Positions 1 to 7,686 of a stretch of DNA of 64,000 bases are shown piece after piece. The position numbers and the translations under genes are program-made. Origin of the DNA: CAVTSA01 sp963790575 (GTDB lineage Bacteria; Chloroflexota; Dormibacteria; Dormibacterales; Dormibacteraceae). The stretch lies in the NCBI GenBank assembly GCA_963790575.1, contig CAWBPD010000008.1, positions 124,001-188,000 on the forward strand. The letters are read 5' to 3'. The notes under the pieces were generated by a model. That model ran no database searches. It had not been told where the DNA came from and saw nothing but the letters and a program-made list of their open reading frames with translations. Position 1 is the first letter of the stretch; each line of letters begins with the position of its first letter.

Positions 1-108
1 CCGGAGGTCATCGGGACCCTCGATGGTCTGGGTCCAGTGGATGGGGTAGTCGCGCTGGACGTTCTCGACCGCCTGCGCCAGCAGCGGGGCCACATCGCCA
101 TCACTCAT
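1..108 (-). CDS. N-terminus of a DUF2891-like protein (runs off the window edge)
   Basis: An ATG at 108 opens a frame that continues to base 1 without a stop, giving 36 residues that begin MSDGDVAPLLAQAVENVQRD. The segment A-x-x-N-V-x-x-x-Y-P-x-H followed by a G-P-D-D-L motif is how I remember the start of DUF2891 proteins, soluble proteins of unknown role often placed near carbohydrate metabolism. Only the first tenth of the protein is visible, so the family call is tentative. The 5' flank, towards 209, holds a palindrome shared with position 9.4 kb. Confidence 0.45.
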   Translation of the reverse strand, partial: MSDGDVAPLLAQAVENVQRDYPIHWTQTIEGPDDLR

Positions 109-187
109 CCCGGCCAGTCTCGTCCCTCACCCGCCCCGGTAACCGCCGTTTCGCACGGAAGGGCCGTTATGGGGGGTGCGGTGAGGT

Positions 188-206
188 CCCTTTCGCGCGA
201 AACGGG
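188..206. repeat. Intergenic palindrome, TTCGCGCGAA core (copy 1)
   Basis: CCCTTTCGCGCGAAACGGG is a near-perfect inverted repeat lying directly beyond the stop codon of the alpha/beta hydrolase. A second copy (CCCCGTTTCGCGCGAACGGGG) lies at 9397-9417 in another intergenic gap. It may act as a transcription terminator or REP-like element; there is no T-run. Confidence 0.5.
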
Positions 207-208
207 CG

Positions 209-1117
209 TCACAGGAACGGCTCCAGCGCCGCCAGCGTGGCGTCCGGTGCGTCCTCGACCAGGAAGTGGCCGGCGCGCTCGATGGGGCCGCCCCCGACCG
301 CCACCCCGTCCGCCACCTGCCCCCGCCACACCTCGACCGGGCTCACCGGCCAGCGGCCGACCAGACCCAGCTCCCCCCAGAGCACGAGCGCGGGTGAGGT
401 GACGCGCGTTCCACCGGCGGCGCTCTCGCGGTCGTGGGCCAGGTCGATGGTCGCCGCCGCGCGGTAGTCCTCGACCATGGCGTGCCGGTGGGCCGGGTCG
501 GCGAAGCTGCGCTCGTACGCGGGAAGTGCCTCGGGGTGGCTTCTCAGCGGGCCGCCTCCTCCCCACCCCCCAAGGAGGGTGTGCAGGTAGAAGGCCGGGT
601 CGGCGCCGATCAGCGTCTCGGGGAGCGGCGCCGGCTGGGCGAGGAAGAACCAGTGGTAGTAGGCGATCGCGACGCGCTGGTCGAGGTGCTCGAAGACGTA
701 GCGGGTGGGCAGGATGTCCAGGAGCGCTATCCGGTCCACCCGATCGGGGAAGTCGAGCGCGAGCCGGTGGGTGACCCGGGCACCACGGTCGTGCCCGACC
801 ACCGCCGCCCTCCGGATACCAAAGGCCGTGAGCAGTGCCACCTGGTCTTGGGCCATGGCGCGAAAGCTCGCGTTCGAGTGGTCGGCGGTATCCGACGGAA
901 CACTGGAATCGCCGTAGCCCCGCAGGTCGGGCGCGATCACGGTGTGGTCGCGCGCCAGGCGCGAAGCGACCGGCGCCCACATCACATGCGTCTGCGGAAA
1001 ACCATGGAGCAGCAGGAGCGGCGGTCCTCCCCCGCCGCGGACCCCGTGAACCGTCACCGGCGCGGCGCCCGCCTCCGGCTCCAGCGCGACGTCGAAGGTC
1101 TCGAACCCGTTGAACAC
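209..1117 (-). CDS. Alpha/beta hydrolase, haloacetate dehalogenase / epoxide hydrolase type
   Basis: This 302-residue protein has the alpha/beta-hydrolase landmarks in order: the oxyanion segment HGFPQTHVMW near residue 38, DLRGYGDSS near 64, the nucleophile elbow VGHDRGAR near 107 (Asp nucleophile, as in haloacetate dehalogenases and epoxide hydrolases) and the terminal catalytic His in RAGHFLVEDAP near 283. An Asp nucleophile with HDRG favours a dehalogenase or epoxide hydrolase over an esterase; the substrate cannot be read from the sequence. The start is a GTG at 1117. No ribosome binding site precedes it, but TAGGCT lies six bases upstream, which fits a leaderless transcript divergent from the OsmC gene. 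Confidence 0.85.
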   Translation of the reverse strand: MFNGFETFDVALEPEAGAAPVTVHGVRGGGGPPLLLLHGFPQTHVMWAPVASRLARDHTVIAPDLRGYGDSSVPSDTADHSNASFRAMAQDQVALLTAFGIRRAAVVGHDRGARVTHRLALDFPDRVDRIALLDILPTRYVFEHLDQRVAIAYYHWFFLAQPAPLPETLIGADPAFYLHTLLGGWGGGGPLRSHPEALPAYERSFADPAHRHAMVEDYRAAATIDLAHDRESAAGGTRVTSPALVLWGELGLVGRWPVSPVEVWRGQVADGVAVGGGPIERAGHFLVEDAPDATLAALEPFL

Positions 1118-1153
1118 CCGCTCAGCCTAGGGGCGGCGACGATACTCGCAGGT
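1118..1153. promoter_or_regulatory. 36-bp divergent promoter region
   Basis: Only 36 bases separate the start codons of the hydrolase (minus) and the OsmC gene (plus). On the plus strand GATACT (1141-1146) lies seven bases before the ATG. On the minus strand TAGGCT lies six bases before the GTG. Both resemble -10 hexamers placed for leaderless transcription, so the two -35 regions would extend into the opposite coding sequence. Confidence 0.4.
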
Positions 1154-1633
1154 ATGTCCCAGCACCACGACCACCACTACGAGGTCATGCTCCGGTGGAC
1201 GGGCGACCGCGGCACCGGGACCAGTGCCTACACCGCCTACGGCCGCGACCACGTGGTCTCGGCAGCCGGCAAGCCGGACCTCCCGGGCTCCTCGGACCGC
1301 GCCTTCCGCGGGGACGCCGCCCGCTGGAATCCGGAGGAGCTGCTGGTGGCGGCCCTCTCGCAGTGCCACCTCCTGGCCTACCTGCACGAGTGCGTGAAGG
1401 CGGGGGTGACGGTCACGGCCTACACCGACGCGGCCGACGGCACCATGCAGACCGATGCGGAGGGCAGAGGCCATTTCACCGAGGTGACCTTGCGCCCGGT
1501 CGTCACCGTCGCCGAGCCCGGGATGGCCGAGCGGGCCCAGGCGCTGCACGACGAGGCCCACCACCACTGCTTCATCGCGAGCTCGGTGAACTTCCCGGTG
1601 CGGCACCAGCCCTCGGTCAAAGTCGCAAGCTAG
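1154..1633 (+). CDS. OsmC/Ohr family protein
   Basis: This is a 159-residue cytoplasmic protein of the OsmC family, thiol peroxidases that reduce organic hydroperoxides. The family signature is clear: N-P-E-E-L-L-V-A-A-L-S-Q-C-H near residues 62-75 carries the first catalytic cysteine, and H-x-x-C-F-I near 137-141 the second. The conserved E-V-x-L-R-P strand lies between them. The long frame in the same phase starts far upstream on hydrolase antisense sequence. The ATG at 1154 is chosen because the family begins there and a GATACT hexamer sits seven bases before it. It is divergent from the hydrolase gene. Confidence 0.88.
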   Translation: MSQHHDHHYEVMLRWTGDRGTGTSAYTAYGRDHVVSAAGKPDLPGSSDRAFRGDAARWNPEELLVAALSQCHLLAYLHECVKAGVTVTAYTDAADGTMQTDAEGRGHFTEVTLRPVVTVAEPGMAERAQALHDEAHHHCFIASSVNFPVRHQPSVKVAS

Positions 1634-1657
1634 AACCTCCCCCCTCCTCCCTTCCCG

Positions 1658-2576
1658 TCAGTCGATGTGGAGGACGACTTTGCCCTGGACTTTCCGGTCG
1701 CGAAGGGCCTCCAGCGCCGGCACCACCTCGCGCCAGTTCACCTCCAGGCCGACCTGTGGCTGCAGCCTCCCCTCCGCGACCAGCCGCGCCATGAACGCGA
1801 GGTCACGGCCGAACGTCTCCTCACCGGTCTGATACACGAAGAAGGGCTCGATCCGGCTGTGGGGAGCGCGTCCGAAGGAGCCGAGCGAGATCCGGGCGGG
1901 TTCCGGCGCTGCGGCGCCGTAGAGCTGGACCACCCCGCCCGGCGCCAGCGCACCCAGCGAGCGCTCCAGCGAGGGACCGCCCACGCCCTCCAAGACCAGG
2001 TCGAAGGGTCCCTCCAGGGAGTCGCCGTCCACCACCGTGTGCGCGGCTCCCAGCGCGGGCAGCTCACGCAGCCGCTCTGCCGATCCCGGCCGACGCGGTC
2101 ACCTCGGCGCCGGCGAGCCGGGCGAACTGCACCGCGAAGGTGCCCACACCACCGGCGGCCCCGGTCACCAGCACCCGAGCCCCGAGCAGCGAGCCACCCG
2201 CCCGCACCGCACGCAGCGCCGTCATCCCCGCCACCCCGAGCGTCGCCGCCGGGCCGAACCCCACCGACTCCGGAACCAGGCCAACCCGGTGCGTCGGGAC
2301 CGCGACCCGTTCCGCCCAACCTCCCCAGTCGGCCATCCCGGCCACCCGCGCCCCCGCCGGCGGTCCACTCCCGTCGGCGGCGGCGGCGACCACGGTGCCG
2401 GCGACGTCCTGACCGGGCCCCCAGTCGGGGCGCGACTTCAGCAGCCTCAGTTCCCCGCGGTTGACGGAGGCGGCCTCGACCCGAAGGACCAGCTCGTGGG
2501 GCTTCGGCTCCGGCTCCGGGACGTCACGAAACTCCACCGGCCGGTCCCCATCCGGCGTCGAGACGATCGCGCGCAT
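1658..2576 (-). pseudogene. Zinc-free quinone oxidoreductase (MDR family), one frameshift
   Basis: Two adjacent frames together make one NADPH:quinone oxidoreductase of about 305 residues. The first part (ATG at 2576) carries MRAIV, the GroES-like fold with E-A-A-S-V-N-R-G-E-L, and the cofactor-binding V-T-G-A-A-G-G-V-G-T-F-A. The second part carries the C-terminal strand ending in GKVVLHID. At about 2068-2078 one extra base (or two missing) breaks the frame: GGC-A-GAG instead of GGC-GAG. Reading across it restores E-R-L-R-E-L-P-A-L-G-A-A-H. The gene starts five bases after the stop of the flavoenzyme gene and probably shares its transcript. A sequencing error is possible. Confidence 0.75.
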
Positions 2577-2581
2577 GCCGC

Positions 2582-3841
2582 CTACCCCTCCTCCAGATAC
2601 CTGCGATAGAAGTCGTTGCTGAAGGTCCCGTCCGGGTCCCACCGGCGGACCAGTTCGCGGAACCGCGGCAGCAGCGGATACCTCGACCTCACCTCGGACC
2701 CTTCCATGCCGAACAGCTTTCCCCAGTGCGGCCGGGGCTCAAAGGGCGCCAGCGCGGACTCGATCACCGGCAGCAGCGGCAGGACGGAGTCCGGCTCCTT
2801 GCGCCAGGTGAAGTGGATGCAGAGGGTCGGTCGCTCGAACATCTCGCTCAGCCAGAGCCGGTCGGGGGCGACGGTGCGCAGCTCGGTGGCGAGCAACAGC
2901 GGCTCGATCCGGTCCGCCAGCGCGCGCACCGCGGTCAGGGCCTCCACCGCTCGCTCGCGGTGCACCATGTACTCCGACTGCATCTCCTCGCCCCAGCTGG
3001 GGATGCCGTCGGGCCGGAAGTGCGGCACGCGCAGCCACCACGGCCCCGGCGAGCCGTCACGCGCGGTCACGTTCACCCCCTCCAGCGCGGAGATGGTGGC
3101 CGTCCGGGGGGCGAGTGTCCCGCCGAACCACCGCTCGGGCGCGGGCGTCTCCGAGTCGTCGATCGTCTTCCGCCACACCTGCTCCACGGCGGGCGCGCGC
3201 CAGCGGGTGAAGATGCTGGTGCTGAAGGCGGCCGCCATGATCTCGTCGAAATGCCCCAGCACCTCCTCCCAGGGGACGTCCCGGTACACGTGCTGACGCA
3301 CCGTGAAGGCGGGCTCGACCGCGAGCGTGACGCGCGTCACCACACCCAGGTATCCGAGCGAGACCGCAAAGCCCTCCCAGTCGGGATCTCCGTCGTCGAC
3401 CTGGGTCAGGGTCCCGTCTGGACGTACCAGCTCCACCCCCCGCAGGGCGGTGGCGAGGCTGCCGTTGCGGTCGCCGGAGCCATGCGTGCCGGTCCCGATC
3501 GCCCCCGCCAGCGTGACGTGAGGCAGGGACGCCAGGTTGTGGAGGGCCAGACCGTGTTGATCTAGCTCCGCTGCCAGCTCTCCGTACGAGGCTCCCGCGC
3601 TCGCGGTGATCCGCATCCGCTCCCGATCCACCGCCAGGTCCAACGGCAGCTTGCGTAGCGAGATCAGGTCCCCGCCCTCCGAGTCGGCGACCTCGTTGAA
3701 CGAGTGCCGGCTGCCCATGGCCCGGACCCGCCGGGCCGCCGCGACCAGGTCCCGCACCTCATTGCGGGTCTGCGGCTCGTGCACCCGGGCCGCCCGGTAG
3801 CGGTGCAGGCCGGACCAGTTCGTCTGCAGCTCATCCAGCAT
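2582..3841 (-). CDS. FAD-linked alditol / aldonolactone oxidase
   Basis: This 419-residue flavoenzyme belongs to the VAO family, branch of alditol oxidase and L-gulono/D-arabinono-lactone oxidase. The segment GSRHSFNEVADS near residue 43 matches the site where alditol oxidase attaches FAD covalently through the His. A-G-A-I-G-T-G-T-H-G-S-G near 113-124 is the FAD pyrophosphate-binding turn, and the C-terminal half holds the substrate domain with R-P-H-W-G-K near 380. The start overlaps the stop of the Gfo/Idh gene by 11 bases, so the three genes (dehydrogenase, oxidase, quinone oxidoreductase) look like one operon for oxidation of a polyol or sugar. The substrate is not determinable. Confidence 0.85.
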   Translation of the reverse strand: MLDELQTNWSGLHRYRAARVHEPQTRNEVRDLVAAARRVRAMGSRHSFNEVADSEGGDLISLRKLPLDLAVDRERMRITASAGASYGELAAELDQHGLALHNLASLPHVTLAGAIGTGTHGSGDRNGSLATALRGVELVRPDGTLTQVDDGDPDWEGFAVSLGYLGVVTRVTLAVEPAFTVRQHVYRDVPWEEVLGHFDEIMAAAFSTSIFTRWRAPAVEQVWRKTIDDSETPAPERWFGGTLAPRTATISALEGVNVTARDGSPGPWWLRVPHFRPDGIPSWGEEMQSEYMVHRERAVEALTAVRALADRIEPLLLATELRTVAPDRLWLSEMFERPTLCIHFTWRKEPDSVLPLLPVIESALAPFEPRPHWGKLFGMEGSEVRSRYPLLPRFRELVRRWDPDGTFSNDFYRRYLEEG

Positions 3842-4910
3842 GCTGCGAAACCCCCTGACCCTGGACCTCCCCGGGGAGGTACGCGCCCAGCTGGTGCCGG
3901 GCTTCGTCCAGGGTCTCCATGATCGCGATCGACTCGTCGAGGCCTAGCAGCGGCGACTCGGTCCGCCCCTCGGCGACATAGCGTGCGAGCGCCGCCGCCT
4001 GGTAGCAAAGGCCGTCGGGCACCCCGATGCCGCTCTGGTCCTGCCACCGAACCGAGCCCCCGCCCTGCGTCCGCGACCGAGAGATGGTGAACCCAAGCGG
4101 CTGATAGAAGGGCTCGTCGAACCGGAGCATGGCTTCCGTGAAGCCGATCGCGGCGCCGGTCGGCATGGGCGCGAGCATGGAGGTTGTGACCGCGGCCACG
4201 GCCCCGGAGGCGTATCCCAGCGTGACCACCGCCTGGGCGTCCAGGCCGGTTTCGGTGAGCGTCCCGTGCGCGTACACGCGGTCTGGCCGGCCGAGCACCG
4301 AGAACGCGAAGGCCACCGGGTAGACCCCGAGGTCGAGCAGCGCTCCCCCACCCAGCTCGGGCTTGAACAGCCGGCCGTCGGGAGGCAGCCACTGGGAGTG
4401 ATCGGCGGCCAGGTATCGCACCTCGCCCAGGGTTCCCGCGTCGAGGATCTGTCGCAGGACATCGGTCTGCGGCAGATACCGGCTCCACATGCCCTCCATG
4501 CAGAGGACGCCGCGGGCGCGGGCGGCCGCAGCCACCTCGCGCGCCTCCTCGGCGGTGCACATGAACGGCTTCTCGACCAGCACCGCCTTGCCCGCGTCGA
4601 TGGCGAGCAGTGCCAGCGAACGGTGCCCGCTGTTGACGGTGGCGACGTACACCACGTCGACCTCCGGATCCGCGGCCAGCTCTGCATAGGATCCGTAGGC
4701 GCGCTCCACCTGGTGCGCGGCGCAGAAGGCCCGCGCCCGCTCCAGCGACCGCGAGCCGGCGGCGACCACGCGCTGGGTGGTCTGGTGCCGCAGGGCGGCG
4801 ACGAAGTCACTCGCGATGCCGCCGGGGGCCATGACTCCCCAGCGCAGCGAGGGCGCCTCGGCCGGCGGCGGCGTGCGAGGGGACGGCAGCGTGGACGGTA
4901 GGCTTCGCAT
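3831..4910 (-). CDS. Gfo/Idh/MocA family NAD(P)-dependent dehydrogenase
   Basis: This is a 359-residue oxidoreductase with an N-terminal Rossmann fold (W-G-V-M-A-P-G-G-I near 24), the family lysine in V-E-K-P-F near 110, and the C-terminal segment G-G-G-A-L-L-D-L-G-V-Y-P near 188 that contributes the active-site residues of the dimeric dihydrodiol dehydrogenase branch. The first 20 residues are Pro/Ser-rich and may not belong to the fold. TAGCCT lies eight bases before the ATG, again suggesting leaderless transcription. It heads a three-gene run with the FAD oxidase and the quinone oxidoreductase. Confidence 0.85.
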   Translation of the reverse strand: MRSLPSTLPSPRTPPPAEAPSLRWGVMAPGGIASDFVAALRHQTTQRVVAAGSRSLERARAFCAAHQVERAYGSYAELAADPEVDVVYVATVNSGHRSLALLAIDAGKAVLVEKPFMCTAEEAREVAAAARARGVLCMEGMWSRYLPQTDVLRQILDAGTLGEVRYLAADHSQWLPPDGRLFKPELGGGALLDLGVYPVAFAFSVLGRPDRVYAHGTLTETGLDAQAVVTLGYASGAVAAVTTSMLAPMPTGAAIGFTEAMLRFDEPFYQPLGFTISRSRTQGGGSVRWQDQSGIGVPDGLCYQAAALARYVAEGRTESPLLGLDESIAIMETLDEARHQLGAYLPGEVQGQGVSQHAG

Positions 4911-4940
4911 TGGTAGTCAGGCTAACGGTCCCGCGTGCCC

Positions 4941-5630
4941 TCAAGGACGAGCGGCGAAGACGCAGAACTCGTTGCCCTCGGGGTCGGCCAGCACGTCCCA
5001 ATCGATCTCGGCATCACGAGGGCGGAGGAGCTTCGCGCCGGCGGTGAGGAAGGTGTCCTGATCGCCCCAGACGTCCCAATGGACGCGGTTCTTGACCTGC
5101 TTCGGCTCCGGCACCGGGTTGAACACCAGCGGCCAGGGCAGGCCGGTGGCGGCCTCCGGCTCCAGCCACCACCAGGGATCGGCGGCGCGGTGGTGGGCGT
5201 CGGTCGAAAGGCGGGCCGCCCACCAGGACGCGATCGCCTGTGCGTCGACCGCGTCCACGACCAACTCGTAGACCCGGTAGGTGGGCAGCGTGCCGGGATC
5301 GCGAGCGAAGGCGCAGAATTCGCCGCCCTCGGGATCGCTCATCACGGTCCAGCCCGGGTATTCCCTCTCGATCCTCGCCCCCAGGGTCTCCAGGTCCCCC
5401 GGCGAGGTCGCGAGGAGATCGAGGTGGACCCGCTGCTTGACCACACGCGGCTCGGGCACCGCGTTGACCCAGATCGTGTGCTCGTCCACGCCGTCGGTGA
5501 GTACGCCGTCATCGTGATCTTTGACGCTCAGCCGGAGGCCGGCCGCCTGAGCCCAGAAGCGCCCCAGGAGCCCTGCATCGGTTGCGTCGATGACCAGGTC
5601 CTTGAACCTTGCGGGAGCCATGCCCGTCAT
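4941..5630 (-). CDS. Two-domain VOC / glyoxalase-like protein
   Basis: This protein of about 229 residues has two tandem glyoxalase-like (VOC) halves. Each starts with a strand-helix segment (V-I-D-A-T-D-A near 13; V-V-D-A-V-D-A near 123) and closes with D-P-E-G-G/N-E-F-C-A/V-F. The pairing R-V-H-L-D and R-V-H-W-D in the two halves shows internal duplication. Such proteins are often annotated as glyoxalase or bleomycin-resistance-like, but the metal ligands and substrate here are not established. ATGs at 5630 and 5621 are both possible; upstream sequence up to 5756 is open but lacks family-like residues. Confidence 0.8.
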   Translation of the reverse strand: MTGMAPARFKDLVIDATDAGLLGRFWAQAAGLRLSVKDHDDGVLTDGVDEHTIWVNAVPEPRVVKQRVHLDLLATSPGDLETLGARIEREYPGWTVMSDPEGGEFCAFARDPGTLPTYRVYELVVDAVDAQAIASWWAARLSTDAHHRAADPWWWLEPEAATGLPWPLVFNPVPEPKQVKNRVHWDVWGDQDTFLTAGAKLLRPRDAEIDWDVLADPEGNEFCVFAARP

Positions 5631-5720
5631 TGTGCCGCCGCCGGGTTCCGGGTTCCCGACGGTGCCGCTGCCTGGGGGCTCATTGGGCCCCTTTCCCAAG
5701 CCGCCGCCTCGACAGATCCA

Positions 5721-5749
5721 TTGACAGAACGCCCGATCAGCGCCACACT
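5721..5749 (+). promoter_or_regulatory. Candidate sigma-70-type promoter for the APC permease
   Basis: A perfect TTGACA at 5721-5726 is followed after 17 bases by CACACT (5744-5749), a weak -10. It lies 57 bases before the permease start. The -35 match is good, the -10 poor. Confidence 0.35.
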
Positions 5750-5805
5750 CTTTCACACTTCACGACCACGCGGAGTCCGCGACCAGTGGGTTCAGGAGGG
5801 AGCCA

Positions 5806-7518
5806 ATGGCCCAAACAGCGCCGGTATCGGAGATTGCTGCCGGTACCCAACGGCGCATGCACCGGCAGATGGGGACGGTCGGCGTCCTCTTCTCCTCGGT
5901 GGGCGTCGTCATCGGCTCGGGCTGGCTGTTCGGCGCCTACAACGCGTCCAAGCTCGCCGGGCCCGGGTCGCTCCTGGCCTGGCTGATCGGTGGCCTCGCG
6001 ACGGCGGTCATGGCCCTCAACGTCGCCGAGCTGGGTGGGATGCACCACCTGGCGGGCGGTGAGGTGCGCTTCGTTCACTTCGCCTTCGGCAGCCTCGGCG
6101 GGTTCGCCATCGGGTGGTTCATCTTCATCTCGAGCGTGACCACGGCGCCGATCGAGACGGAGGCGATGCTGACCTACGCGTCGGGGTACATACCGAACCT
6201 GGTCAACGCGCAGGCACAGCTCACGGCCCTTGGCTACGCCGTCTCGTTCCTGGTTCTGCTCGTGTTCACCATCATCAACGTGATGGGCATCAGATGGATG
6301 TCGGAGGTGAACAAATACGCGGTGTGGTGGAAGCTCGCGATACCCGTGCTCGCGATCATCGCCATCATAATCGTGGCGTTCAGGCCCACCTACTTCGGCG
6401 GCAGCGGCGCCGTCGGTCATGGCCCGGCTGGGTTCCTGCCCTTTGGTATGAACGGCGTGCTGGCCTCGGTCAGCAGCGGCGGGATCATCTTCGCCTACTC
6501 CGGCTACGACTCCGCGATCGCGTTCGGGGCCGAGTCCAAGAACCCGGGCCGCAACATCCCGGTCGCCGTGATCGGGTCGATGATCATCGGCTTCATCATC
6601 TACATGATGCTCGAGATCGCCTTCCTGGGCGCGCTGCGGCCGTCCGACCTGGCCCACGGCTGGGCGAACCTGACCCTCCCCGCGCACGTCGCGGGGCCGT
6701 TCGCCGCTCTCGCCACCGGGTTCGGGCTGGGCTGGCTCGCGTTCGTCCTCTACATCGACGCCATCGTGTCGCCGGGAGGTACCGGCCTGTTGGCGATCGG
6801 CATCACCTCCCGCTACAACTTCGCACTTGCCCGCAACAAGTACATACCCGGCATCTTCGGGTACCTGAACGGCCGGGGCACGCCGATCGTCGGCATCATC
6901 TTCACGTTCCTGGTCGGCCTCTTGGTGTTCGCGCCCTTCCCGAGTTGGGGTGAGCTGGTCGGGTTCGCCACCTCCGCGGGCGTGGTCACGATCGCGATGC
7001 TGCCACCGGCGGTGATGGCCCTTCGCATCACCGATCCCGACCGGCCGCGGCCCTTCAAGCTGCCGCTGGTGTGGCTGATGTCGCCGCTCGGCTTCATCAT
7101 CGCCAACGAGCTGATCCTCTTCAGTGGCTTCGGGGTGGTCTGGAAGCTGATCCTCGCGATCCTGGTCGGCGTTGTCCTGCTGCTCCTCGGGATCTATACG
7201 CGACCGGCCGCAGACCGCCCTGCCCTCGATCTCACGCACAACCTATGGATCGCACCCTGGCTGGTCGGGTTGGCCATCATCTCCTTCTTCGGATCGTTCC
7301 TATCGGCGGCGCCTGACCCCAACACCATCCCCTTCACCAAGATCGAAGGTGGTACCGGCCACGTGCTCCCCTTCGGCATCGACATGATCGTGCTCGCCGT
7401 TTTCTCCCTGGTGATCTACTTCATAGCGCTCTACTCCCGCCTGAGCGGCGAACGGACCCAGGAGTACATCGAGACCTACTCGGGCGACGCCGCCGAGGAC
7501 GCGCTGCCCGCGGGCTGA
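5806..7518 (+). CDS. APC superfamily amino acid permease (aspartate/glutamate-type)
   Basis: This is a 570-residue integral membrane protein with about 12 hydrophobic segments. The first helix carries V-V-I-G-S-G-W-L-F-G-A-Y, the unwound substrate-binding stretch typical of the APC fold and, as I remember it, of the AGT branch that includes aspartate:proton symporters. The segment S-G-G-I-I-F-A-Y-S-G-Y-D (about residue 223) is the helix 6 motif. It likely imports an amino acid using the proton gradient. The ATG at 5806 is preceded by a strong AGGAGGG, and a candidate promoter lies at 5721-5749. A hairpin follows the stop. It appears monocistronic. Confidence 0.88.
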   Translation: MAQTAPVSEIAAGTQRRMHRQMGTVGVLFSSVGVVIGSGWLFGAYNASKLAGPGSLLAWLIGGLATAVMALNVAELGGMHHLAGGEVRFVHFAFGSLGGFAIGWFIFISSVTTAPIETEAMLTYASGYIPNLVNAQAQLTALGYAVSFLVLLVFTIINVMGIRWMSEVNKYAVWWKLAIPVLAIIAIIIVAFRPTYFGGSGAVGHGPAGFLPFGMNGVLASVSSGGIIFAYSGYDSAIAFGAESKNPGRNIPVAVIGSMIIGFIIYMMLEIAFLGALRPSDLAHGWANLTLPAHVAGPFAALATGFGLGWLAFVLYIDAIVSPGGTGLLAIGITSRYNFALARNKYIPGIFGYLNGRGTPIVGIIFTFLVGLLVFAPFPSWGELVGFATSAGVVTIAMLPPAVMALRITDPDRPRPFKLPLVWLMSPLGFIIANELILFSGFGVVWKLILAILVGVVLLLLGIYTRPAADRPALDLTHNLWIAPWLVGLAIISFFGSFLSAAPDPNTIPFTKIEGGTGHVLPFGIDMIVLAVFSLVIYFIALYSRLSGERTQEYIETYSGDAAEDALPAG

Positions 7519-7526
7519 GCCTGCTC

Positions 7527-7562
7527 TGACGGAGGCCCGGGGCATGTCCCGCGCCTCCGTCA
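7527..7562 (+). terminator. Hairpin after the permease gene
   Basis: TGACGGAGGC (7527-7536) pairs perfectly with GCCTCCGTCA (7553-7562) across a 16-base loop, nine bases after the permease stop. No T-run follows, so intrinsic termination is uncertain; GC-rich genomes often use such stems. Confidence 0.5.
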
Positions 7563-7589
7563 CCAGTAGGACCCTTGTCCGTGAGGGTC

Positions 7590-7668
7590 GGGGCCCAACG
7601 CGCCCAGATAAGCCCCGCTGGTGCACCTCGGGGGCCCAACGCGCCCAGATAAGCCCCGCCGGTGCACA
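7590..7668. repeat. Two tandem copies of a 41-bp repeat
   Basis: GGGCCCAACGCGCCCAGATA recurs at 7591 and 7632, a 41-base period, each copy ending in a GGTGCAC motif. The layout (GCGC-CCAGATA-G-CCCG-GGTGCACC) matches, on the opposite strand, the 41-bp units arrayed at 38705-38910. The gap between the permease and the dehydratase genes (7519-7686) holds nothing else that I recognise. Confidence 0.7.
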
Positions 7669-7686
7669 GTGCACCAACGCGCTTGA

